DNA of 61,566 nt from Paenibacillus tyrphae (lineage in GTDB: Bacteria > Bacillota > Bacilli > Paenibacillales > NBRC-103111), in assembly GCF_000722545.1 (NCBI RefSeq), contig NZ_JNVM01000032.1, positions 1-61,566 on the forward strand. Reading direction: 5' to 3'. Position numbers and translations under genes: made by a program. The notes beneath the pieces were generated by a model. It saw only the letters and a program-made list of their open reading frames with translations, was not told the origin of the DNA and made no database searches. Each line of letters opens with the position of its first letter. Within the stretch, counting starts at the first letter, position 1. This document shows, piece by piece, positions 8,656 through 16,483 of this stretch.

Positions 8656-8880
8656 CGGCGAAATAGGGGAAGGGAGTCGGAGATGAATCGGGAGAGCCCG
8701 GGCCCCTTGCGCAGTCTGCGGAAAAATCGCGTTTCGCTTTAGCTCAGACACCTTTTGCTCCATCTCCCTAGAATTTTATGGAAGTAGAAGGGGATGGAGC
8801 AAAAAAACTCGCCGCGAAACGCGATTTCTCCTCCGACTAACCCACGAACAACAACAACTCCCTTCCCAATTTCATGGGAA
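8656..8880. repeat. Large imperfect palindrome in the cysK-pabB gap
   Basis: This gene-free stretch folds on itself along its whole length. Paired blocks are 8666-8677 with 8857-8867 (GGGAAGGGAGT), 8724-8737 with 8814-8827 (AAATCGCGTTTCGC, 14 of 14) and about 8753-8766 with 8791-8804 (TTTTGCTCCATC). Unpaired spacers lie between blocks. No coding frame is credible. It could be a decayed non-autonomous mobile element (MITE-like) or a long structured RNA; no target-site duplication or copy elsewhere in the window was seen. Confidence 0.7.
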
Positions 8881-8884
8881 AGGT

Positions 8885-8930
8885 AGAAAAATAAAAGCCC
8901 ACTCAACCTTTGCAGGATGAGCAGGCTTAG
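8885..8930 (-). terminator. cysK terminator
   Basis: A roughly 14-bp stem (AAGCCTGCTCATCC with GGTTGAGTGGGCTT, allowing G-U pairs) is followed on the minus strand by TTTATTTTT. It lies 15 bases after the cysK stop and isolates cysK from the folate operon. Confidence 0.85.
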
Positions 8931-8945
8931 ATTCCTTTAAAAGGC

Positions 8946-9884
8946 TTAGTCCTCGAATTGATATAGCGGCGTGGACAAGTATCGCTCGCCATTGCTTGGA
9001 ACGACAGCGATGACGCGCTTGCCGGGGCCAAGTTCCTTGGCGATCTTCAGTGCGGCAAAGATGGCCGCTCCGGACGAAATGCCACCCAGGATGCCTTCTT
9101 CTTTCGCTACGCGACGGGACGTTTCGAACGCTTCCTCGTTCTCTACCGCAATGATCCCGTCATAAATGCCGGTGTCTAGGATATCCGGCACAAAGCCGGC
9201 TCCGATCCCTTGAATGCGGTGTGGACCCGGTTTGCCCCCGGACAATACCGGAGAAGCCGAAGGCTCGATAGCGTAAAGTTTAATGTTAGGGAAGTGTTCC
9301 TTGAGCACCGAACCGGCGCCTGTAATCGTTCCGCCCGTTCCGACCCCGGCAATGAATGCGTCCAGCTTGCCGTCATGCCCGTTGATCGCTTCAACGATTT
9401 CCGGACCGGTCGTTTCGCGGTGAATTTTGACGTTCGCTTGGTTCTTGAACTGCTGAGGCATGAAGTAACCCGGATTTTCGGCCAAGATTTCTTCCGCACG
9501 CTTGATGGCGCCCTTCATCCCTTCCGCACCCGGCGTCAGCTCCAGCTGCGCACCGTAAGCGCGAAGCAGATTGCGGCGTTCCATGGACATCGTCTCCGGC
9601 ATGACCAAAATCGCCTTATAGCCTTTGGCCGCGGCGACCATCGCCAGACCGATCCCCGTATTTCCGCTCGTCGGCTCGACGATCGTATCGCCCGGTTTGA
9701 TACGGCCTTCTTGCTCGGCCACTTCAATCATGCTGATGGCAATCCGGTCTTTTACGCTGGCGCCCGGGTTTTGGAATTCCAGCTTCACGTAGATCTCCGC
9801 ACTGCCCTCCGGTACGACACGGTTTAATTTGACCAATGGCGTGTCCCCGATCAATTGCGTAACGCTTTGCACTAATCTGGCCAT
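8946..9884 (-). CDS. cysK: Cysteine synthase (O-acetylserine sulfhydrylase)
   Basis: Makes L-cysteine from O-acetylserine and sulfide. The 312-residue PLP enzyme has the cofactor lysine in NPGASVKDRIA (Lys45), the substrate loop PTSGNTGIGLA (about 72-82) and the glycine loop GVGTGGTITGAG (about 180-191). It has its own promoter and terminator, so it is monocistronic here although syntenic with B. subtilis cysK between yacD and pabB. Confidence 0.97.
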   Translation of the reverse strand: MARLVQSVTQLIGDTPLVKLNRVVPEGSAEIYVKLEFQNPGASVKDRIAISMIEVAEQEGRIKPGDTIVEPTSGNTGIGLAMVAAAKGYKAILVMPETMSMERRNLLRAYGAQLELTPGAEGMKGAIKRAEEILAENPGYFMPQQFKNQANVKIHRETTGPEIVEAINGHDGKLDAFIAGVGTGGTITGAGSVLKEHFPNIKLYAIEPSASPVLSGGKPGPHRIQGIGAGFVPDILDTGIYDGIIAVENEEAFETSRRVAKEEGILGGISSGAAIFAALKIAKELGPGKRVIAVVPSNGERYLSTPLYQFED

Positions 9885-9946
9885 TCCGTTCTCCTCCTCA
9901 AGTTCACGTCAAAATATCCGAGTAATTTAGTGGGTATTATATTGTA

Positions 9947-9975
9947 ATCTTATCAACCCCTACGGTGGTTGTCAA
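9947..9975 (-). promoter_or_regulatory. cysK promoter (sigma-A)
   Basis: TTGACA (9975-9970), 17 bp, TAAGAT (9952-9947) on the minus strand. An AT-rich segment containing a second TATAAT (9942-9937) lies just downstream, where a repressor such as CymR could bind. No recognised CymR box was confirmed. Confidence 0.65.
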
Positions 9976-9994
9976 TACAATTCCCTGCCGTTTC

Positions 9995-10933
9995 CTAGAA
10001 ATTTACCCGGATCGATACTTTCCACTTATCTCGGAGCGTACGCAGCATCTCCTTCATTGGAGGAGCTTCCCGAAGGGCGAGATCTTTGCGGACCCGCTCC
10101 CGAACCACTGCAGGCTCTTCCGTGGAAGTTTCTTTACGCTCTCTCAGTTTAACGATTATATATTTGCCGTCGACTTCCACGGGTTTACCAACTTCCCCTT
10201 GCTTTAGCTGCTTGGCAGTCTTCATGATCGGGGCGGAAACGAACGGATCGCTCTCTTCCAGCCAGCCCAAGTCTCCCCCGCTGTCGCGCGTCGCATCATC
10301 AAGGGAACGCTCCTTGGCTACTTGGGCAAAATCGGCGCCTTTGGACAAGTCGTTCAATGCTCGCTGGGCCTGCTCCTTGCTGGCCGTCACGATCTGCTGA
10401 AGGCGGAGCTCTACGCGTGTCCGGAATTCGTCCGGATGCGCCGCAATATACGCCTGCACTTCTTCATCGGTAATCCGGATGTTGCGAATGGCAACTTTAT
10501 CGGCCAACAGCTTGTGGTAAACGTCCTCTTTGAGCGTATCGGGAGTTAAACCCAGCTGATTTTTCATCGTTTCTAAAAATGCTTGCTCGCTTTCGTACCC
10601 CTGCTTCATCCGCTTCATTTCCTGCTGCACTTCGCTGTCGCCGATTTCGACGCCTAAGGCCTTCGCCTCCAAGCGTACCACTTCCCGGTCGATCATTCGG
10701 TCCAAGAGCTCGCGTCCGTGCGCGGCCAGCAGTTGCGTTTCCAATTCGGCTAACGTAATCTTTTTCTCTCCGATCGTGGCCAAAATTTGCGCCTCTCCGT
10801 CCTGCTTCTGGGGGTCCGGATGTTTATCGGTAGGGGATGGGTATAAGGAGTGGGCCATTAATACGGAGGATAGGATGATTACCGCGACCAGCAACACAGC
10901 GATCACGCCCCATAATACTTTAATGTTTCGCAT
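9995..10933 (-). CDS. yacD: Membrane-anchored peptidyl-prolyl isomerase (PpiC/SurA type)
   Basis: A 312-residue extracytoplasmic foldase with one N-terminal anchor (VLWGVIAVLLVAVIILSSVL, about 5-24), a SurA-like N-domain and a parvulin domain near 150-255 (TRVELRLQQIVTASKEQA ... GGDLGWLEES). It has no lipobox, unlike the PrsA paralogue at 33.4 kb. It is syntenic with B. subtilis yacD between hslO and cysK. The client proteins are unknown. Confidence 0.88.
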   Translation of the reverse strand: MRNIKVLWGVIAVLLVAVIILSSVLMAHSLYPSPTDKHPDPQKQDGEAQILATIGEKKITLAELETQLLAAHGRELLDRMIDREVVRLEAKALGVEIGDSEVQQEMKRMKQGYESEQAFLETMKNQLGLTPDTLKEDVYHKLLADKVAIRNIRITDEEVQAYIAAHPDEFRTRVELRLQQIVTASKEQAQRALNDLSKGADFAQVAKERSLDDATRDSGGDLGWLEESDPFVSAPIMKTAKQLKQGEVGKPVEVDGKYIIVKLRERKETSTEEPAVVRERVRKDLALREAPPMKEMLRTLRDKWKVSIRVNF

Positions 10934-10995
10934 ACCCTATCTCCTCGTATAATCACTCTCTATATCGACTGGCGGCTCTTCGCCATCCTGTCGTT

Positions 10996-11868
10996 TTATA
11001 TGGACTTGAGAATCGCTTCAAGGTCTTCCCCGCTGAAACGATAGGCTTCGTTGCAAAAGTGGCACACGATTTCCGCTTTGCCGTCTTCTTCCACAATTTG
11101 CTGTAATTCGTCCCGCCCTAGACTTATTAAAGTCTGCTCGACGCGCTCGCGCGAGCATTTGCACTGAAAACGTATGTCGTCGCGTCTCTCCAGCACTTCA
11201 GCCCCGGGAAGCAGCGTAGCGAGGATGTCCTCCAGACGGTCTCCGCGGTCAAGCAAGGACGTAATCGACGGAAGAGCCGCCAGCTCCTTTTCAATCTGTG
11301 AAATCTCGTCATCCGTTAATCCCGGCAGCAATTGAATGATGAATCCGCCGGCAGTTTTCACGGTATAATCCACGTCGACCAGCACGCCCAAAGCGACAGC
11401 CGAAGGCGTTTGTTCGGATTTGGCAAAATAGTACGTAAAATCTTCGCCGAGCTCGCCGGAAACGATCGGGATGCTGCCGCGGTAAGGTTCTTTGAGCCCG
11501 AGGTCCTTAATGACATACAAAAAACCGTCGGTACCGACAGCACCGGCCACGTCCAGTTTTCCGATCTGATTCAAAGGCAAATCGACAGCCGGATTGTCCA
11601 CATACCCGCGTACTTCTCCGTGAGCATTGGAATCTGCGACGATCTGGCCGATCGGCCCGCCGCCCTTGACTTGAACGGTCAGCTTTTCTTCGCCTTTAAG
11701 CATGATGCCCATCATCAGCGCAGCTGTTGCCGTACGTCCCAAAGCAGCGGTCGCGGTAGGCGTGGTTTGATGACGGCGGCGCAGTTCTTCAACAATGCCG
11801 GTGGTGCGGACAGCAAAGGCGCGTACTTTTCCTTCATAGGCCGTGGCCCTGATTAAATAATCTTGCAT
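10996..11868 (-). CDS. hslO: Redox-regulated chaperone Hsp33
   Basis: A holdase switched on when C-terminal cysteines are oxidised and release zinc. The 290-residue protein ends with the paired motifs CKC (about 235-237) and CHFC (about 268-271) that bind Zn2+. The N-domain contains the conserved GGGPIGQIVADSNAHGEVRGYV. SD AAGGAG precedes the ATG. It sits directly after coaX, as in Bacillus. Confidence 0.96.
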   Translation of the reverse strand: MQDYLIRATAYEGKVRAFAVRTTGIVEELRRRHQTTPTATAALGRTATAALMMGIMLKGEEKLTVQVKGGGPIGQIVADSNAHGEVRGYVDNPAVDLPLNQIGKLDVAGAVGTDGFLYVIKDLGLKEPYRGSIPIVSGELGEDFTYYFAKSEQTPSAVALGVLVDVDYTVKTAGGFIIQLLPGLTDDEISQIEKELAALPSITSLLDRGDRLEDILATLLPGAEVLERRDDIRFQCKCSRERVEQTLISLGRDELQQIVEEDGKAEIVCHFCNEAYRFSGEDLEAILKSI

Positions 11869-11958
11869 GACAAAGCTCCTTCTGTTCTAATGACGCTACA
11901 GGCCAGGGTCCGGGAAGCCGGATTAAGGGGTCCTGCTTGCTGCGAATATTCAGACCCC

Positions 11959-12726
11959 CTAGCTGATATTGCGTTCATATATAATTTGTAATCCCTGCAG
12001 CGTGAGAAGCGGATCGATCAAATCGATCGTGCGCGATTCCCCTGCAATGAGCTCTGCCAGCCCGCCCGTAGCAATAACTTTCGGCTCAACCCGGAACTCC
12101 TGCTTAATCCGGTCCACGATTCCATCCACTTGACCGGCGAAGCCGAAAATAATCCCAGCTTGCATCGATGCGACCGTATTGCGGCCAACGACGCTTTTCG
12201 GCTTCACCAGCTCAATTCGGGGCAGCTTTGCCGCTCGTTGATACAGAGCTTCGGTGGAAATGCTAATTCCAGGCGCCACGGCCCCGCCTATGAATTGGCC
12301 CCTCTCGTCGATATAGTCGAACGTCGTAGCCGTTCCAAAATCGACCACAATACAAGGCGAGCCGTACAGTTCGATGGCAGCGACTGCATTCACGATCCGG
12401 TCTGCGCCGACTTCCTTCGGGTTCTCGTAACGGATATTCAGCCCGGTCTTGATTCCAGGTCCTACAATCAATGGCGCTTTCTTCAAATAATTTAAACACA
12501 ATTGTTCTAACACAAACATTAGAGGCGGCACGACGGAAGAAAGAATGACGCCATCGACCTGATCCAGGCCGATTCCCGCATGCTGGAATAGGTTGTACAT
12601 GGTCATTCCGTACTCGTCCGAAGTGGCCGACCGGTTAGTACTTAGCCGCCAGTGGTGCAGCAGTTGCTTCCCGTCGTAAATCCCGAGCACGATGTTAGTA
12701 TTCCCTACATCCACCACTAAGATCAT
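11959..12726 (-). CDS. coaX: Type III pantothenate kinase
   Basis: Phosphorylates pantothenate, the first step of CoA synthesis. The 255-residue ASKHA-fold protein has the phosphate loop DVGNTN (6-11), the GADRIVN motif near 107-113 and the DFGTATTFD loop near 129-137. Type III enzymes are not feedback-inhibited by CoA. The ATG overlaps the nadC stop by 4 bases, so coaX is coupled to NAD synthesis genes. Confidence 0.96.
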   Translation of the reverse strand: MILVVDVGNTNIVLGIYDGKQLLHHWRLSTNRSATSDEYGMTMYNLFQHAGIGLDQVDGVILSSVVPPLMFVLEQLCLNYLKKAPLIVGPGIKTGLNIRYENPKEVGADRIVNAVAAIELYGSPCIVVDFGTATTFDYIDERGQFIGGAVAPGISISTEALYQRAAKLPRIELVKPKSVVGRNTVASMQAGIIFGFAGQVDGIVDRIKQEFRVEPKVIATGGLAELIAGESRTIDLIDPLLTLQGLQIIYERNIS

Positions 12727-13613
12727 GACCGGCCCGCCTTTTCTCCCGCGGAACCTTTCTGTTCGTTCAGATCCAAGCTGATATCAAGCGACTGAACGGA
12801 ATAGGTCAGCCGACCGACGGAAATGACGTCCACCCCGCTCTGGGCAATGCCGCGGACAGTATCCAGCGTAACGTTTCCCGACGCTTCTACCATGATATGC
12901 GGAGCCTGATTTTTCATGCGCTGTACGGCTTGCGACATTTGCTCCGGCGACATGTTGTCGAGCATGACGATATCGGGACCGGCCGCTAACGCTTCTTCAA
13001 GCTGCTCGAAGGTCTCCACTTCGACTTCAATCTTCATCGTATGCGGAATTTGAGAGCGGGCCGCCACGATAGCTTCGCGGATCCCTCCTGCTCCCTTAAT
13101 ATGATTGTCTTTGATCATGACAGCATCATACAGTCCGAACCGGTGATTATGTCCTCCCCCGACACGAACCGCATATTTCTCCAGCATCCGGTGGCCTGGT
13201 GTTGTTTTGCGCGTATCCACGAGACGAACCGGCAGTCCTTCCAGCCGGTCCACGAACTGGCGCGTACGTGTAGCAATGCCGGACATGCGCTGCAGCAAAT
13301 TCAGCGCGAGCCGCTCCCCGAGTAAGATGCTGCGGGTGCTGCCGGATACCTCCGCGATCACGGTGCCGTACCGGGCCGCTGCACCGTCATTCACCTTCGC
13401 TTCGAACCGAAGCTGTGGATCAACCAATGCAAAGACCGCTTCGGCTACCGAGAGCCCGGCGATAATGCCCTCGTCTTTGACGTGAATAATGCCTTTGGCT
13501 TGTGATTCTGCTGGAATCGTCGTCATCGTCGTGACGTCGCCCATCCCGATGTCTTCCTCAAGCCAAGCCCGCAAGCTTCGTTCCAAATTCGACCGGTTCA
13601 ACTCAAACATCAT
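12723..13613 (-). CDS. nadC: Nicotinate-nucleotide pyrophosphorylase (quinolinate PRTase)
   Basis: Converts quinolinate and PRPP to nicotinate mononucleotide. The 297-residue enzyme has RLVDTRKTTPGHR, GGGHNHRFGLYD and the C-terminal VDVISVGRLTYSV motifs. The start is taken at 13613, seven bases after GAAGGA and overlapping the nadB stop. A longer reading frame back to 13679 would lie inside nadB and lacks an SD. Confidence 0.96.
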   Translation of the reverse strand: MMFELNRSNLERSLRAWLEEDIGMGDVTTMTTIPAESQAKGIIHVKDEGIIAGLSVAEAVFALVDPQLRFEAKVNDGAAARYGTVIAEVSGSTRSILLGERLALNLLQRMSGIATRTRQFVDRLEGLPVRLVDTRKTTPGHRMLEKYAVRVGGGHNHRFGLYDAVMIKDNHIKGAGGIREAIVAARSQIPHTMKIEVEVETFEQLEEALAAGPDIVMLDNMSPEQMSQAVQRMKNQAPHIMVEASGNVTLDTVRGIAQSGVDVISVGRLTYSVQSLDISLDLNEQKGSAGEKAGRS

Positions 13614-15216
13614 CAATCCGTCCTTCCGTAATGCCGTTGGCACGATTAAACACGGTATGCTTGCGCCAAACCACGTCATCCTTGTCCGGGAAGTCCTCCC
13701 GGTAGTGTCCCCCGCGGCTTTCCTGCCTAATCAACGCGGCCTGCGTCGTCAGAAGTGCGCAAATAAGCAGATTGGCAAATTCATATTCTTCCCGCTTGGC
13801 CAAACAGCTGTCGAAGATCGATACGTGCCGCTTCAGCTCGTCGTAACCTTTTTCCAATCCTTGAGCGTGCCGCTTGAGCCCTGCATACCGAAGCATTACC
13901 TTTTGCAGCTTCAGCTTCTTTTCGACAACGGGCTGAATGGCGTTATCCTTGGACCGCTGCTCCTCTTGAATGTGGGGAAGCTCCGCGATCGGCGACAAGC
14001 GGTCGATCCGCTCGACAATCCGCCGCCCGAACACAATCGCTTCGGAAAGCGAGTTGCTTGCCAACCGGTTGGCCCCATGTACACCCGTAGAGGACACTTC
14101 CCCGCACGCAAACAGCCGTTTAACACTCGTTTCTCCGTGCAGGTCAGTTTCTACCCCGCCCATCATGTAATGAGCGGCCGGAGCTACCGGGATCCAATCG
14201 GACGATAAATCGAGTCCGTAGGACAGGCAGTATTCGTAAATCGTCGGAAACCGGTGCTTCACCGTTTCTTCCGATTCGTGCGTGAAATCAATGTAGACGA
14301 AGGTCGACTTGGTGTTCTCCATTTCGCTGACGATCGCCCGGGCGACAATATCCCGCGGAGCAAGCTCCAGCTGCGGATGGTACCGTTCCATGAACCGCTC
14401 GCCGTTAATATTGCGCAGTATGGCCCCTTCCCCGCGTACCGCTTCAGAGATAAGAAACCTTGGGGCTCCCGGATAGCACAAAGCCGTCGGATGGAACTGA
14501 ATAAACTCCACGTCCCGGATATTCGCCCCTGCCCGGTAGGCAATCGCAATGCCGTCTCCGGTGGCGATATCGGGATTGGTCGTATAGCGGAACAATTGCC
14601 CCGCTCCGCCGGTACATAGGATGGTCGCCTTCGCATGAACGATCACCCGGCTGCCGTCCGGTTTTTGAACCAAGGCGCCATAGCATTCGCCGTTATCCGT
14701 AATTAAATCGATTACAAAATGGTCATCCCAAATCTCGATATTCGGATCCTGCTTCGTTTTCTCGGACAACGCACGCACGATTTCCGCACCGGTAGCGTCC
14801 CCTTGTGCATGAAGAATGCGCCTTTGGCTGTGCGCCCCCTCTTTCGTCAGCGCATAGCGTCCGTCCTCCATATCGAATTCGGTTCCCATCCGGATTAAAT
14901 CCGTAACCCCGGCGGGTCCTTCATGGGCAAGAACGTCCACGGCCGCAGAAGAGCAAAGTCCGGCTCCCGCGATCAGCGTATCCTGCCGGTGATAGGCCGG
15001 CGAGTCTTCATCCGAGATGACTGCCGCGATTCCCCCCTGGGCGTACCGGGTGTTGCTATCCAGCAGCGACTTTTTGGTGACCATCAGCACTTTATGGTTC
15101 TCAGCGGAACGTAGTGCCGTGAAAAGACCGGCGATTCCTGCGCCGATCACAATGACGTCGGTATGTACCTGCGGCAGCTGCCGCACATCGAAATTAACCA
15201 AATAACGAGGTATCAT
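13603..15216 (-). CDS. nadB: L-aspartate oxidase
   Basis: FAD enzyme that oxidises L-aspartate to iminoaspartate, the first de novo NAD step. It is 537 residues with the N-terminal dinucleotide fold VIGAGIAGLFTALRS (22-36), the substrate region GGVETDLHGETSVKRLFACGE near 345-365, and the C-terminal helical domain. NadA must take the unstable product directly, consistent with adjacency. Confidence 0.96.
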   Translation of the reverse strand: MIPRYLVNFDVRQLPQVHTDVIVIGAGIAGLFTALRSAENHKVLMVTKKSLLDSNTRYAQGGIAAVISDEDSPAYHRQDTLIAGAGLCSSAAVDVLAHEGPAGVTDLIRMGTEFDMEDGRYALTKEGAHSQRRILHAQGDATGAEIVRALSEKTKQDPNIEIWDDHFVIDLITDNGECYGALVQKPDGSRVIVHAKATILCTGGAGQLFRYTTNPDIATGDGIAIAYRAGANIRDVEFIQFHPTALCYPGAPRFLISEAVRGEGAILRNINGERFMERYHPQLELAPRDIVARAIVSEMENTKSTFVYIDFTHESEETVKHRFPTIYEYCLSYGLDLSSDWIPVAPAAHYMMGGVETDLHGETSVKRLFACGEVSSTGVHGANRLASNSLSEAIVFGRRIVERIDRLSPIAELPHIQEEQRSKDNAIQPVVEKKLKLQKVMLRYAGLKRHAQGLEKGYDELKRHVSIFDSCLAKREEYEFANLLICALLTTQAALIRQESRGGHYREDFPDKDDVVWRKHTVFNRANGITEGRIDDV

Positions 15217-15251
15217 CAGCTCTCACCCGTTCAACAAGGAAGTAGCGCATG

Positions 15252-16190
15252 CTACTTGACCTGCAGCATGCGCTCCAAGGATGTTCTGGCTTTGTCGGCC
15301 ACTTGCGGCGGAACATAAATTTGAGGTTGGTTCGTCTCCAAACATTTGACCACTTTTTTCAAGTTGTTTACCTTCATATTCGGGCAAACCAAATATTTGG
15401 TGGCAAAATGGAACGTTTTGTTTGGGCTGTCGAGCCGGAGCTGATACCCCGTACCATCTTCCGTGCCGACGATAAACTCCTGACAATCGGATTCCCTGCA
15501 ATATTTGATGATGGCTGTTGTACTGCCGACAAAATCACCGAGCTTGACGACCTCCGGGCGGCATTCGGGATGAACGACGAATTGCGCGTTCGGATATTGA
15601 GCTTTCATCTCTTCAACATCTTTGACGGTCAGCATGTCGTGAGTGTTGCAATAACCTTCCCAAATAATCATTTTCTTATCGGTAAATTTGGAAACGTAAT
15701 CACCCAGGTTTTTATCGGGTACCCAGATGATTTCATCGGAGTCGACCGAGTTGATGACTTTGATGGCATTGGCCGACGTACAGCAAATGTCGGTCTCGGA
15801 TTTGACGTCCGCCGACGTATTAATGTAGGCCACGACATTGGCGTTCGGATGCTTCTGCTTGAGTGCCCGCAGACCGTCGACATTGACCATGTCGGCCATC
15901 GGACAGCCGGCCCGCTCATCCGGGATGAGTACCGTTTTGTTCGGGGCCAATATTTTTGCGCTTTCACCCATAAAGTGCACGCCGCAGAATACGATCACAT
16001 CGGCGTCGGTGGAAGCGGCTTTTTGAGCCAGCAGGAACGAATCCCCGCGAAAATCGGCTACCTCTTGAATCTCGTCACGCTGATAATAATGAGCAAGTAT
16101 AATGGCATTCCGTTCTTTCTTCAGCTGGGCGATCCGCTCTTTCAGCTCTTTTTGCTGTTCCGCTTTACGCTCCAACGCTAATGCTTCCAT
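15252..16190 (-). CDS. nadA: Quinolinate synthase
   Basis: Condenses iminoaspartate with dihydroxyacetone phosphate using a [4Fe-4S] cluster. From the ATG at 16190 (SD AAAGGATGG, 6 bases away) the protein is 312 residues; a further upstream ATG has no SD. Conserved elements include AHYYQRDEIQEVAD, GVHFMGESAKILAPNK and FVVHPECRPEVV, with three cysteines placed for the cluster. First gene of the nadA-nadB-nadC-coaX operon. Confidence 0.96.
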   Translation of the reverse strand: MEALALERKAEQQKELKERIAQLKKERNAIILAHYYQRDEIQEVADFRGDSFLLAQKAASTDADVIVFCGVHFMGESAKILAPNKTVLIPDERAGCPMADMVNVDGLRALKQKHPNANVVAYINTSADVKSETDICCTSANAIKVINSVDSDEIIWVPDKNLGDYVSKFTDKKMIIWEGYCNTHDMLTVKDVEEMKAQYPNAQFVVHPECRPEVVKLGDFVGSTTAIIKYCRESDCQEFIVGTEDGTGYQLRLDSPNKTFHFATKYLVCPNMKVNNLKKVVKCLETNQPQIYVPPQVADKARTSLERMLQVK

Positions 16191-16282
16191 GACGCACCAT
16201 CCTTTTTTTCGTATGACCACCCTGATGTTTCCAAATCATATCTCTCTGGAACGTGCTGCAATAGCTGGTGAAAATGTTCACA

Positions 16283-16304
16283 AAGTGTTTAAAGATTTAC
16301 ACTT
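16283..16304 (-). promoter_or_regulatory. Inverted-repeat operator candidate at the nad operon start
   Basis: AAGTGT and ACACTT face each other across 10 bases (16304-16299 and 16288-16283), covering the predicted transcription start of the nad operon. A further GTGTAAA repeat lies just upstream. In Bacillales a niacin-responsive repressor (NiaR/YrxA) controls nad genes; that this is its site is inference from position only. Confidence 0.5.
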
Positions 16305-16333
16305 AATTTACACAACAGACCGGGCGGTGTCAA
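16305..16333 (-). promoter_or_regulatory. nadA operon promoter (sigma-A)
   Basis: TTGACA (16333-16328), 17 bp, TAAATT (16310-16305) on the minus strand, about 115 bases before the nadA start. The inverted repeat described at 16283-16304 sits immediately downstream. Confidence 0.75.
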
Positions 16334-16345
16334 TGCTGAAATAAG

Positions 16346-16374
16346 TACAAAAAGGCCGGAAAATTCCGGTCTCG
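16346..16374 (-). terminator. Second terminator after ftsH
   Basis: Minus strand GACCGGAA-TT-TTCCGGCC stem followed by TTTTT. With the stem at 16440-16474 it forms a tandem terminator pair that separates ftsH from the nad promoter. Confidence 0.8.
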
Positions 16375-16439
16375 TCTTATGGGCCGATCCGCTCCCTTTC
16401 CTAAGGCTAGTTTCTCGATCAACGTTCCGTTTTAGCCTA

Positions 16440-16474
16440 AAAGGAAAAACCGGCGCTTTGCGGCACCGGTTTTG
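16440..16474 (-). terminator. First ftsH terminator
   Basis: Stem AAAACCGGTGCC with GCGCCGGTTTTT around a short CAAA-type loop on the minus strand, then TTTTTCCTTTT. It starts 10 bases after the ftsH stop. Confidence 0.85.
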
Positions 16475-16483
16475 TTTGCAAAA

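Noticed and set aside
8656..8880. Intact insertion sequence
   Set aside because: No transposase reading frame and no clean terminal repeats or target duplication; only a palindromic remnant is supported.
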